Positions 17,252 to 25,730 of a stretch of DNA of 52,037 nt are shown one piece after another. Under the pieces are notes generated by a model that saw only the letters and a list, made by a program, of their open reading frames with translations, made no database searches and was not told the DNA's origin. The stretch comes from Desulfobacteraceae bacterium (GTDB lineage Bacteria > Desulfobacterota > Desulfobacteria > Desulfobacterales > Desulfococcaceae), in contig JAABRU010000027.1 of NCBI GenBank assembly GCA_011390755.1, positions 1-52,037 on the forward strand, given 5' to 3'. The position numbers were made by a program, and so were the translations under genes. Every line of letters begins with the position of its first letter. Position 1 is the first letter of the stretch.

Positions 17252-17607
17252 CTAGTACATCACTTTTTAAATCCGTCCCCCCCCTCTGACTCCTTACAGG
17301 GCGTATGCAATACGCCCCTGCAGAGAGGTGTACTAAGCGGCAGTGTAACCCACCGTTCCCGAATATGAATCAATGGTGGGTTCCGCTGCGCTTCACCCAC
17401 CCTACTTTCATGTTTCGGTGGTGGGTCAAATGGGTTGATGAATTAAATTTATGACTGCCGGGGCGTACTGCATACGCCCTTCCGCCGGTCGCCGGGGCCT
17501 ATGCAGTACGCCCCGGCAGAGGGAAATCAACCTTTTCGACCCACCACCCATGTTTCATTGTGAGGCTGAATACCGTAGGATGCTGTTAGCGTAACGCACC
17601 GTAATTT

Positions 17608-19020
17608 CTACATCAATGTCTTTACGGCTGCAAAGGCTGCTTCAATCAGCCAGGTCGGCCAGAATCCCGCGAGTACTGTAAAAGTAACCAGGGCACCGGT
17701 GAGAACTTTCATCCGGGGCGAAATCCGCAGTTCCGGCAGTTCTTTTACGGGTTCGGTCAGATAGGCCGCCTTGATGACCAGCAGATAGTAATACAGGGAA
17801 ATCACCACATTGAACATGGCAATAAGAATCAGGGTGAAATATCCTTTCTGCATGGCCGCTGTAAAAAGCAGGAGTTTTCCCGTAAAACCGATGGTGGGCG
17901 GAATTCCGGCCAGCCCGAACAGGGCCATCATCAGGGCCAGGGCCAGGATGGGCGATCTGCGGTGCAGTCCGACCAGGTCTTCCACCTTCAGGTTCTGGCC
18001 TTCCGTTGCCACGGAAATGACCACCAGAAAGCAGGTGAATTTAAGCAGCAGAACCGTCAGTGCATAGAAAACCGCGCTCGCGTATCCGGCCGGATTCATG
18101 CTCAGGATGCCGATGAGAACATATCCCGCGTGGGCAATGCTGGAAAAGGCCAGCAGGCGTTTCAGGTCTTTCTGTACAATGGCCGACAGATTGCCGATGG
18201 TCATGGACAGAATGGACAGAACCACCAGAATATGGACCAGCTGTTCGCTGCCGCCTGCTGTGAGGGAAACAATGCGCAGAAGAATGGCAATGGCCGCGAC
18301 TTTGGATACGGTGGACACATAGGCCCCCACCTGATTGGCCGCCCCTTCATAGACTTCCGGTGCCCAGAAATGGAATGGAAAAAGAGCCAGTTTGAAAAAG
18401 AAACCGCAGAGCACAAAGAATATCCCCACCATCACATCCGGACGATGCAGAACGGAAGGAAGGATTTCCCCTATTTCCCGCACATAGGCAGTTCCTGTGG
18501 CACCGTAGAGCAGGGCCAGTCCGAAAAGCATAACTGCCGAGGCCGATGCTCCGATAAAGAAGTATTTCAGACCCGATTTTACGCTGTAATCCCGGTCTTT
18601 TCGCAGGAATACGAGAATATACATGGAATAACTGGATAATTCCAGTGCCACATATATGGTCAGCAGGTGGACACTGCTCACCAGCAGCATCATGGAAAGG
18701 GTACTGACCATGAGCAGCATATAGAATTCCGGGTGCCGTTCTTCTGCAATCCCCCGGAGTTCCGTACACAGACAGATGACCAGAAACAGTCCCATCAGCA
18801 GCATGGATTTGAAAACCTGGGAGAAAAGGTCAGCCCGGTATGTGCCCATAAACAGTTCTCCCTGCACATGAACCGAAGCCAGGCAGACAGCCACACCGAG
18901 GGCAGAAAGAATCAGGGCTGTAAAATAATCCCGTTTGGCATCCGGCCGGGCCAGGGAAAAGGCCAGAAAAACAAGGGAGCAGACAAGACAGTAAATTTCA
19001 GGAGCAAAAGTAAGCATCAT
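17608..19020 (-). CDS. nuoN: NADH-quinone oxidoreductase subunit N (complex I-type)
   Basis: Antiporter-like proton-pumping membrane subunit of 470 residues, hydrophobic throughout. The conserved core with lysine and histidine-rich channel residues is seen in FKLALFPFHFWAPEVYEGAA and VSKVAAIAILLR, and KDLKRLLAFSSIAHAGYVLI is a classic proton_antipo_M segment. The start ATG overlaps the nuoM stop codon (ATGA), so the two are translationally coupled. The complex in sulfate reducers often takes electrons from a donor other than NADH; no donor subunit is nearby. Confidence 0.95.
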   Translation of the reverse strand: MMLTFAPEIYCLVCSLVFLAFSLARPDAKRDYFTALILSALGVAVCLASVHVQGELFMGTYRADLFSQVFKSMLLMGLFLVICLCTELRGIAEERHPEFYMLLMVSTLSMMLLVSSVHLLTIYVALELSSYSMYILVFLRKDRDYSVKSGLKYFFIGASASAVMLFGLALLYGATGTAYVREIGEILPSVLHRPDVMVGIFFVLCGFFFKLALFPFHFWAPEVYEGAANQVGAYVSTVSKVAAIAILLRIVSLTAGGSEQLVHILVVLSILSMTIGNLSAIVQKDLKRLLAFSSIAHAGYVLIGILSMNPAGYASAVFYALTVLLLKFTCFLVVISVATEGQNLKVEDLVGLHRRSPILALALMMALFGLAGIPPTIGFTGKLLLFTAAMQKGYFTLILIAMFNVVISLYYYLLVIKAAYLTEPVKELPELRISPRMKVLTGALVTFTVLAGFWPTWLIEAAFAAVKTLM

Positions 19021-20495
19021 GGCAACCTACCCATAAATGGAATTGAGGCCGTCTGAATCATATCGAACATCAGAGACGGGAAAAGACCGAAAAGAAGAAT
19101 AACCGAAACCAGAATTATCCGCGGAATCCCCTGACGGAGTGTCATATCCGGCAGATGGGCGAATTTTTCATTTTTGGGACCGAAACAGGTTTTCTGCACC
19201 ACCCGCAGCATGAACAGGGCACTGACAACCAGTCCGCAGATGGCAAAGGTTCCGTACAGCGGATAGACCCGGAATGCGGAAATAAATACCGTGAGTTCCG
19301 CCCAGAAACTTGCCAGACAGGGTACACCGATACCGGTCAGCGCGGCAATGATAAAATAAGTGGCGGCCACCGGCATGATTTTGCTCAGTCCCCCCAGTTC
19401 CGCAATCACCTTGGTATGGGTTTTATCATAAATATAGCCGACCGAGGAGAAGAAAAGTGCTGTCATGATGCCGTGGGCAAACATCTGAAAGACCGCACCG
19501 TTGAGACCGTCCACCGTTACCGTGGCCAGTCCCAGCCCCACAATCCCCATATGGGAGACACTGGAATAACCGATGCAGTATTTGATATCTTTCTGACTGA
19601 GACCGGCAAATGCCCCGTACACAATGCCCACGGTGGCAAGAAAGGCCATGAGCGGAGCCCAGAATTTCCAGCCTTCGGGGCAGAGATACATCCCCACCCG
19701 CAGCACACCGAAGGCACCGATTTTCATCAGCACTCCCGCATGGATCATACTGACCGCCGTGGGTGCGGCCACATGTCCCACCGGTGACCAGGTATGGAAA
19801 GGCCATAAACCGGCCAGAATTCCGAATCCGACATAAAACAGGAAAAAGGCCAGTTTCTGCTGGAAAGGCGTAAATTCCGCCATATACATCAGTTCCACCA
19901 GATCAAAGGTATTAAGTCCCGATTTTACCACAAGGTAAACAATGCCCGGCAGAATCAGCGCGCTTCCGGCCAGCAGATACAGGGTCAGTTTCATGGCCCC
20001 GTATTCTTTGCGGGTACTGCCCCATATGGCAATGAGCAGATACATGGGAAAAAGGGAGACATCGTACCAGACAAAGATAAAAAAGAGGTCCAGGGCCATA
20101 AACATACCGAAGACCCCTAAGACCAGCAGAAATATCATGGCAAAGAATTCTTTGACACGGTATTCCATTTCCCACATGGTCAGCACAGCTGTAAAAAAGA
20201 CAATACCCGTCAGCAGCAGCATGGGCAGGCTGAAACCGTCCACACCGTTGAAGTAGGTGATTCCCAGAGATGGAACCCAGAGAATCTTTTCCACAAACTG
20301 CAGCCCGCCTGCGGATTTATCATAGGCCAGGAAAAGATATGCGGAAAGAATCAGTGTCATGCCGGAACAGACCGCGCTGACCCATTTGACGGCCTTCTGT
20401 CTTTCCGGCGGCAGAAAAAGAATGATCAGCAGTCCGGCCACACAACTCAGAAGTATGGCCGTAAGATACGGGAAATTGGCAAAGTGCATTTGCAT
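19017..20495 (-). CDS. nuoM: NADH-quinone oxidoreductase subunit M (complex I-type)
   Basis: 492-residue antiporter-like subunit. Typical features are MWEMEYRVKEF in TM4-5, GLWPFHTWSPVGHVAAPTAV, the MIHAGVLMKIGAFGVLR helix and QKDIKYCIGYSSVSHMG. The start at 20495 is preceded by GAGGAA. It is followed directly by nuoN. Upstream, where nuoL would normally adjoin, there is an insert of about 1.5 kb carrying three unrelated small genes. Confidence 0.95.
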   Translation of the reverse strand: MQMHFANFPYLTAILLSCVAGLLIILFLPPERQKAVKWVSAVCSGMTLILSAYLFLAYDKSAGGLQFVEKILWVPSLGITYFNGVDGFSLPMLLLTGIVFFTAVLTMWEMEYRVKEFFAMIFLLVLGVFGMFMALDLFFIFVWYDVSLFPMYLLIAIWGSTRKEYGAMKLTLYLLAGSALILPGIVYLVVKSGLNTFDLVELMYMAEFTPFQQKLAFFLFYVGFGILAGLWPFHTWSPVGHVAAPTAVSMIHAGVLMKIGAFGVLRVGMYLCPEGWKFWAPLMAFLATVGIVYGAFAGLSQKDIKYCIGYSSVSHMGIVGLGLATVTVDGLNGAVFQMFAHGIMTALFFSSVGYIYDKTHTKVIAELGGLSKIMPVAATYFIIAALTGIGVPCLASFWAELTVFISAFRVYPLYGTFAICGLVVSALFMLRVVQKTCFGPKNEKFAHLPDMTLRQGIPRIILVSVILLFGLFPSLMFDMIQTASIPFMGRLP

Positions 20496-20519
20496 GGACA
20501 GTTCCTCAGTTATCTGTTA

Positions 20520-20747
20520 TTATTTATATTTATTCATAATAGTTAAATGTTGGGGCAGATTAGACAAAATAGTCATAAGAAATGTTATAAATATCAAGGC
20601 GCAAAAACCTGTAATGCCTGTTTTTATAAAGAATTGCTTCTTCCCTTTTTTCATACCACCTTCAAAATAATAGTCCATTCCAAATTTCATCATATGGTAA
20701 CATACAAACATTAATACAAAAAAACATATTGATACAAATAATTTCAT
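20520..20747 (-). CDS. Small hypothetical two-helix membrane protein
   Basis: 75 residues with an N-terminal hydrophobic segment (LFVSICFFVLMFVCYHMM), a short basic loop (EGGMKKGKKQFF) and a second hydrophobic segment (GITGFCALIFITFLMTIL). I do not recognise a family. It lies 24 bases before nuoM in the same direction and is AT-rich like the other genes of the insert, unlike the nuo genes. GAGGAACAACAAC precedes the ATG, a workable ribosome site, so it is probably expressed. Confidence 0.55.
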   Translation of the reverse strand: MKLFVSICFFVLMFVCYHMMKFGMDYYFEGGMKKGKKQFFIKTGITGFCALIFITFLMTILSNLPQHLTIMNKYK

Positions 20748-20794
20748 GTTGTTGTTCCTCTGATGAGAAGAATATGTTCATTTTTCATACAGGA

Positions 20795-20875
20795 AATACT
20801 GAGTCATTCCTGTGAAGGCCGGAATCCGGTGTTTTCAGTTAATTTTCGATTCCGGATTTTACCGGAATGACGGTT
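20795..20875. repeat. GTCATTCC inverted repeat
   Basis: GTCATTCCTGTGAAGGCCGG pairs with the complement ending CCGGAATGACGG. This design (GTCATTCC with an inverted GGAATGAC) is a common bacterial intergenic repeat type. Confidence 0.55.
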
Positions 20876-20918
20876 TATTGACTTGTTAAGGGTTCATCAT
20901 ACTTACTAATCTATTGAA

Positions 20919-21662
20919 TTAAATTCCAAGTTCTTCCAATGAATATTTTTTGCTAAGATATTTTTCATTCAATCTTCTGTTTTCGTTTAAACGAAATCCA
21001 TAATACGGAAAAATTTCAGAATCTGTTTCTATCTGAAAATTTGGTTGAATTTTTGTGTCGGAAACATATTTTTTTATATTACCGGTTAAGCCAAATCTGA
21101 CATAAACCTGCCCGCCTTTTATTTTATATTGATTTATAATAGAATTTAAATTATTCAAATAGTTCTGCGGTAATCTGTCTACCGCTACCTGTTTCCATGA
21201 TGAATATCTTTTTTTGTCAATCTGACGGCTTTTATAAAATGAATCACTGTAATAATAAATGGTTCCGTTCGGAAGATAGAATGTAATCAAATCATAGATG
21301 TCGTCTTCCGGTTTATAAACTGTTATCTTCAAATCATCATAGCTGATTAATAAAGATTCATTTGCAGCATCGTCTTTTATCCCGGAAAATGTCTTTCCGA
21401 TAATGAATTCTCTAAGTGTCCTGATATTGTCCCGGTTAATATTTTCAGAATCAACTATCTGTTTTTTATTAACATTGACAGACCAGTAATCTGCGTTTAC
21501 CCACAAACTCGCCCTTCCTAACAGGCCGATATTATCATGCAGATTACCATTCATATCAATGTGCATAGTAGTTCCATAAGAAAGTTCGGCATTTGTACAT
21601 ATCAATGGCTGAAATTCTTTAAATTGGATAAAATTTTTATTGATAATCGTGTCCTTAGACAT
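20919..21662 (-). CDS. Hypothetical protein in the nuoL-nuoM insert, possible immunity-like partner
   Basis: 247 residues from the ATG at 21662, which overlaps the stop of the upstream 91-residue gene by eight bases and uses the AAGGAG within that gene's last codons, so the two are translationally coupled. The protein is hydrophilic, rich in Tyr, Asn and Lys, has no signal peptide or membrane segment and ends KKYSLEELGI. No family recognised. Its partner resembles the C-terminal region of some polymorphic toxins, which is why an immunity role is considered, but this is speculative. AT-rich composition indicates foreign origin. Confidence 0.6.
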   Translation of the reverse strand: MSKDTIINKNFIQFKEFQPLICTNAELSYGTTMHIDMNGNLHDNIGLLGRASLWVNADYWSVNVNKKQIVDSENINRDNIRTLREFIIGKTFSGIKDDAANESLLISYDDLKITVYKPEDDIYDLITFYLPNGTIYYYSDSFYKSRQIDKKRYSSWKQVAVDRLPQNYLNNLNSIINQYKIKGGQVYVRFGLTGNIKKYVSDTKIQPNFQIETDSEIFPYYGFRLNENRRLNEKYLSKKYSLEELGI

Positions 21663-21930
21663 CACATTCACACTCCTTAACAGGACCATATATCATAAAT
21701 TGGGCAATTCTTTTAATGTCATTAAATCCCAAATTAAACCCTAAATTTCTTGAACAATGCTCAATACATCTTTTGATTTTTTCATATAATACCCTGTCAT
21801 TTTTATCTAAACCTGCCGACGTGATTGCTTGTCTGAATTGCTTATTTTGGTCAACATTACTGGCAGGTCTTCCTTTTTGTTGCTTATTTATCCGGTCCTG
21901 TTTTTTATCTGACCTCTCTTTTGATTTCAT
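21655..21930 (-). CDS. Small basic protein, resembles a polymorphic-toxin C-terminal region
   Basis: 91 residues with a very basic start (MKSKERSDKKQDRINKQQKG), then NKQFRQAITSAGLDKNDRVL and a helical tail with FNDIKRIAQFMIYG. The pattern of NKQFR...L-K...HxxI..., then a final short helix, recalls C-terminal domains appended to polymorphic toxins, but I am not sure of this. It could be an orphan toxin tip left after transfer. It overlaps the start of the downstream gene. Both lie between nuoL and nuoM on the same strand and would be co-transcribed with them. Confidence 0.5.
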   Translation of the reverse strand: MKSKERSDKKQDRINKQQKGRPASNVDQNKQFRQAITSAGLDKNDRVLYEKIKRCIEHCSRNLGFNLGFNDIKRIAQFMIYGPVKECECDV

Positions 21931-22046
21931 ATTTTATTCATTCAAATCCGACGGAATAAAAATCTGATGTCAGTAAAATTTGTCTTATGATCCGCAAAGA
22001 TGATAGCTCCCCTTCAATAAACCAGTGCCTTTTTGCCTGAAATTCA

Positions 22047-23927
22047 TCAGAAAAAGAAATACAGGGCCAGAAAAAATATCACCGCAAACATGACCATCAG
22101 CCGGTACTGTATCATCCCCAGATGCATACCGGCAATGACCCGGCCGCTTTCCACGGTTCCCCGTGCCAGTCCGTCGAGTCCGGCATCAATGATATTATTG
22201 TCATTCTTTACACAGCTCATGGAAACACCTTTATAAATGACCGTATCCAGAAACCAGCGGTAAAAATGATCCATATACCAGCGGTTGGCAAACAGTTGCC
22301 TGACAGGTTCAATTTTTTCCACAAAACCGATCTGGGAAGAACCTTTTCTCCCGAATTCAAACCAGGCCAGCAGTACGGCTCCGAAAGCCAGACTTAATGC
22401 GGCAATCGGCAGCCAGCCGTGATGCTCCCCGATATGATGCTTCCCGTATGTAAGAAAATGTTCCAGCGAAAGATGGAAGAATCCCAGAATACAGGTAATG
22501 GCCGCAAGGATAATCAGGGGAATTCCCATGAACCAGTATCCCTGATGTCCGTGATCCTCATGACTGTCATGGGGGGAAGAGTCCACATCTTTGGGGAACA
22601 GGATGATAAAAATCAGCCGGAAGGTATAATAGGTCGTAAGAAAAGCTCCCAGCAGTCCGGCTGTCACCCAAAAAGGATTGTCCATTTCTGCCAGGACTCC
22701 CAGAATAGCCTCTTTGCTGAAAAAACCGGAGAAAGGAGGAATACCGCAAAGCGCGGCTGCGGCTATGGTCATGCAGATCATGGGGGTTTTCAGGCTCCGG
22801 CCTCCCTTTTTCCCGATTTCAAACATATCATTGCTGTGACAGGCATGAATAAAAACACCGGAGCAGAGAAAGAGCAAAGCCTTGAATCCTGCATGGGTGG
22901 TCAGATGGAAAACACCGGAAAAATAGCCACCGGCCGACAGCCCCATAATCATGAAACCCAGCTGACTGATGGTGGAATAGGCCCAGACCTGTTTGATATC
23001 CCGGCTGACCATTGCCATTGTGGAGGCCAGCAGCATACTGACCGTGCCGATAAAGAGGCAGATACCCATGGTCGTGGGCGAAAGGCTGAAAAAAGGAAAA
23101 ATCCGGGCAAAAAGATAAACACCGGCAGCCACCATTGTGGCAGAATGAAGCAGGGCACTGACCGGGGTGGGGCCTTCCATCGCGTCCGGCAGCCAGGTCA
23201 GCAGGGGAAACTGCGCACTTTTTCCGATAATGCCGCCGAAAATCAGCAGGGCAGACAGGGTAATCAGGGCAGGGGGCATCTGTGTTTTCACTGCAGCCGG
23301 ATCATTCATGACGGAAATATCCAGATTCCCCAGATTGACCAGCACCAGCAGCAGCCCCAGCAGGAAAGCCACATCTCCCAGCCGGGTCATGACAAAGGCT
23401 TTTTTCCCGGCTTCACTGGCAGAAAATTTTTCAAACCAGAAACCGATAAGCAGGTAGGAGGCCAGTCCCACCAGTTCCCAGAAGACATAGAGTTGCAGGA
23501 GAGTGGGGGAAATGGTCAGGCTGATCATGGCCCATGCAAACAGGGACATGCACGCGTAATAGCGGGAAAATCCCGGATCTCCGGCCATATAGGACAGGGA
23601 ATATATCTGCACGAGAAAACAGATCAGTGCGACAATATTGAGCATCAGCAGACTGACCGGGTCCAGCAATACACCGATGGGAATGGATATATAACCCGAA
23701 GCCATCCATTCCACTGCATATACTAGGGGTTTATCCATCCCCCAGTTCCGAATCAGAAGAAATACGGCACTCAGCAGGGAAACAGAAATGGTTCCGATGG
23801 AAATCTGCGCGCTCAGTTTCGGTCGGCTCCGGGTGAAGATCATGATGATGCCGAAAGAAATCAAAGGCAGCCCCGCAGCCAGCAGGGCCAGCCCAGTGGA
23901 AATATCCTCTGTGGTGGAAATTGTCAT
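22047..23927 (-). CDS. nuoL: NADH-quinone oxidoreductase subunit L (complex I-type)
   Basis: 626-residue largest antiporter-like subunit, with the long C-terminal lateral helix region and final TM (LMVMFAVIFFLALYFFF). Signatures are FWELVGLASYLLIGFWFEK, GGIIGKSAQFPLLTWLPDAM with the channel lysine, ALLHSATMVAAGVYLFAR, and SRDIKQVWAYSTISQLGFM. The ATG at 23927 has ACGGAGCAG before it. No nuoK or nuoJ lies upstream; a nucleotidyltransferase gene is there instead, so the operon has been split or this is a detached LMN module. Confidence 0.95.
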   Translation of the reverse strand: MTISTTEDISTGLALLAAGLPLISFGIIMIFTRSRPKLSAQISIGTISVSLLSAVFLLIRNWGMDKPLVYAVEWMASGYISIPIGVLLDPVSLLMLNIVALICFLVQIYSLSYMAGDPGFSRYYACMSLFAWAMISLTISPTLLQLYVFWELVGLASYLLIGFWFEKFSASEAGKKAFVMTRLGDVAFLLGLLLVLVNLGNLDISVMNDPAAVKTQMPPALITLSALLIFGGIIGKSAQFPLLTWLPDAMEGPTPVSALLHSATMVAAGVYLFARIFPFFSLSPTTMGICLFIGTVSMLLASTMAMVSRDIKQVWAYSTISQLGFMIMGLSAGGYFSGVFHLTTHAGFKALLFLCSGVFIHACHSNDMFEIGKKGGRSLKTPMICMTIAAAALCGIPPFSGFFSKEAILGVLAEMDNPFWVTAGLLGAFLTTYYTFRLIFIILFPKDVDSSPHDSHEDHGHQGYWFMGIPLIILAAITCILGFFHLSLEHFLTYGKHHIGEHHGWLPIAALSLAFGAVLLAWFEFGRKGSSQIGFVEKIEPVRQLFANRWYMDHFYRWFLDTVIYKGVSMSCVKNDNNIIDAGLDGLARGTVESGRVIAGMHLGMIQYRLMVMFAVIFFLALYFFF

Positions 23928-23996
23928 ATAACTGCTCCGTTTCTAAAAAATTTTCGTAATGTCATTACGGCATAATCTGAAATCCGGAAGTTTCGG

Positions 23997-24443
23997 TTAC
24001 TCCGCTCCAAGTGCTTCCAAATCAGCAACATCTTTTTTTCTGCCGGACGATTTTTTGTTTAGGATATAATGGTCACGTCCAACATAACATACTTGAACAT
24101 CTCCATATTCCCCTTTATTATGTCCTTCATACGCCTCATCCCATGAGACACCTGATATTGATGTAATAAGGTCTATACGAACCGGTGGATAGCCTAATTG
24201 TATAACTTTATCAGGCTGTTCAAAATCTTCTTCCTTTAAATCGACAGAACTAAAGCCGAAATCATTCAGTGCATTTAAAATGGATAATGCGTTTTCTTTG
24301 TCAGGTTTGACGAATATATCCATATCACCGGTATATCTGGGCGCGCCATGATAGGCAGGTGCATAGCCGCCAACAATGAGATATTTTACTTTATGAGCGT
24401 TGAATAATTCTAACAACTCTTTGAAGTCTTTCTGAATTTCCAT
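23997..24443 (-). CDS. MNT/AbiEii-like nucleotidyltransferase
   Basis: 148 residues with the DNA polymerase beta-like nucleotidyltransferase motif GGYAPAYHGAPRYTGDMDIF (about 25-44), where the G-G and D-M-D residues would bind metal and nucleotide. The C-terminal part ends NKKSSGRKKDVADLEALG, as in stand-alone nucleotidyltransferases annotated as AbiEii-type or DUF6036. Such enzymes often modify tRNA or proteins as part of toxin-antitoxin pairs. It overlaps by 53 bases a 60-residue gene upstream, strongly suggesting a two-gene module. Target and which partner is toxic are unknown. Confidence 0.8.
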   Translation of the reverse strand: MEIQKDFKELLELFNAHKVKYLIVGGYAPAYHGAPRYTGDMDIFVKPDKENALSILNALNDFGFSSVDLKEEDFEQPDKVIQLGYPPVRIDLITSISGVSWDEAYEGHNKGEYGDVQVCYVGRDHYILNKKSSGRKKDVADLEALGAE

Positions 24444-24573
24444 GAAACTGTCTCCTCAGATAATCAACTGCCGCAACTCTTTCTTCCGGAGATCGGCTCA
24501 TCCAGTATTTTACATCATCTGAAATCAGATTTTTGTCATTTATGTTTCTTATTTTGACTGTTTTTTCGATCAT
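24391..24573 (-). CDS. Small partner protein of the nucleotidyltransferase
   Basis: 60 residues from the ATG at 24573, which has a strong AGGAGG four bases upstream; the longer frame in front lacks this. The core SPEERVAAVDYLRRQFHGNS is helical and charged. I recall similar short proteins (EERVxAVxYLRRQ) next to such nucleotidyltransferases, but have no family name for them. The long overlap with the downstream gene in a different frame implies coupled expression and fits a toxin-antitoxin-like unit. Confidence 0.65.
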   Translation of the reverse strand: MIEKTVKIRNINDKNLISDDVKYWMSRSPEERVAAVDYLRRQFHGNSERLQRVVRIIQRS

Positions 24574-24692
24574 GCTTCCTCCTGCCCCATGCGCGTTCCT
24601 TAAAGGAATTCCGTATATTTTCATGTATAATTTTTTTCAAAAACCTCCTGATTATGCTCCATAATTTCTAATGCGAAGTGAAAAATTCCGCT

Positions 24693-24727
24693 AAGATTTG
24701 ACAACTTTTTAAAAGTTGTCAAATCTT
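24693..24727. repeat. Perfect 35-base palindrome
   Basis: AAGATTTGACAACTTTT and its exact complement separated by a single T. It lies about 120 bases upstream of the small partner gene and could be a terminator, an operator or a mobile palindromic unit. AT-rich stem without a T tract beyond it. Confidence 0.6.
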
Positions 24728-24848
24728 GTGTAAATTAATTCTTAATTTGCATTTCTGTTATCCGTTTATGGTGTTTTTCCAGTGCAAGGTAATTTTCAAA
24801 CAGCATCATCCATTCCATAATATCTCCGTCATCCCCCAGTGTCCCCAT

Positions 24849-25037
24849 CTAAAATTCATCCCATGCAGTTCTGTTGTCTTTTCCGAGGTTTTCAAAAGGT
24901 ATAAGTTCTGCTTTTACCCTGTTCATTTGGAGTGCATATTTTTCTCCTTCAATCCCTGCCGGTTTTCTGAGTGTTTCCTGTACAGGGGAAATCCCGACTA
25001 TATCTGCTATTTGTTTGAAAGCGGGCTGAATATTCAC
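24849..25037 (-). CDS. Hypothetical short protein, possibly a C-terminal remnant
   Basis: 62 residues from a GTG at 25037 (NIQPAFKQIADIVGISPVQE... ending TAWDEF). The frame stays open upstream of the GTG for at least twenty codons, with plausible protein sequence, up to the GC-rich structured block at 25080. This suggests it is the tail of a gene broken by that block. No family recognised, no ribosome site. Confidence 0.35.
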   Translation of the reverse strand: MNIQPAFKQIADIVGISPVQETLRKPAGIEGEKYALQMNRVKAELIPFENLGKDNRTAWDEF

Positions 25038-25079
25038 TTTTATCTGCTCTCTTTGCTGTTTATGAAAAAGTCTTGCACA

Positions 25080-25560
25080 ATATATGCTTATTCCTTTTTT
25101 ACTTCATCAGTTATGTACGGTTCCTCAGTTCCGGAGTTTCGCCCCCGGAAACCGGACAGGCGACACCCCGTCCGGCGCATGAATCCGCTCATAACGTCAT
25201 GCCCGACTTCCCCCCACCCAGGCGGACCGCTCCGACCGCACCGTTTTCTTCGGTACCGAGATCCGTTAAGACTGCCGCAGATCCCGTCTCCGGTCCGTCT
25301 GGTGTTCCTTCTCCTCACCGGATACCCTGCTTTGCCCTTCTTTCTTTATACCCTTTCCGGGGAATCAGTCACACGGCCTGCATTCCCGCTCCGTCCGGCT
25401 TACTTCGACAGACTCAGTAGCCATCGGACTCCCTTACCGGGTTTACCCCCGGACTTTGCTACCGGTCTGCCGGTTACGCTTTAATCGGATGGAACTTTCA
25501 CTGAGCATCCCATCCATTTTCAATGCCGGAGTAAACCCTGCAATAAAAAGATTGGTGGAC
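25080..25560 (-). ncRNA. GC-rich structured block, possible group II intron 5' remnant
   Basis: Sharply more GC-rich than the AT-rich surroundings and with no supported gene; the long frames crossing it on both strands look incidental. On the minus strand it is full of short hairpins, for example CCGGACGGGGTGTC/GCCTGTCCGG and TTCCGGGGGCGAAACTCCGGAA, and contains CAGTGAAAGTTCC, GTAGCAAAGTCCGG and TAAGGGAGTCCGATG, which recall domain I of bacterial group II introns. No reverse transcriptase frame follows. Group II identity is a recollection-based suggestion; a different structured RNA is possible. Confidence 0.35.
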
Positions 25561-25730
25561 ATCACATTCCTGATGCCGGGGCAGGTATACGAAAGGTATT
25601 AAAGCAATCATCCACCGGGGAATATTATCTAATTTCAAAGACATAAATCTTATTCCAAATATCTGCGTTTACCTTGGCAGGAGCAGCGACGGGTAAGTCG
25701 CTGCCCCCCTGTTGTTGAATATCATTCGTA
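25561..25730. other. Gap with no feature recognised
   Basis: AT-rich upstream edge of the structured block. Contains AGGAGCAGCGACGG and its partial complement CAGCGACTTACCC near 25680-25705, which may form a terminator-like hairpin downstream of the secreted hypothetical. Confidence 0.3.

Larger units (their letters stand above)
16925..17607. other. Repeat-filled gap between the pump gene and nuoN
   Basis: No gene. It holds a family M element with an embedded family B element, a second CTAG-linked element, and REP-like palindromes around GGGCGTATGCAATACGCCC (about 17298-17318) and GGGCGTACTGCATACGCCC / CCTATGCAGTACGCCCC (17460-17515). The pump and nuo genes converge here. Confidence 0.6.

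Noticed and set aside
22419..23726. Long antisense frame within nuoL
   Set aside because: Shadow of nuoL on the opposite strand; composition unlike a real protein.
24726..25484. Open frame of 252 codons, plus strand
   Set aside because: The first half is antisense to the short hypothetical at 24849 and the second half crosses the GC-rich structured block. No ribosome site and no family match.
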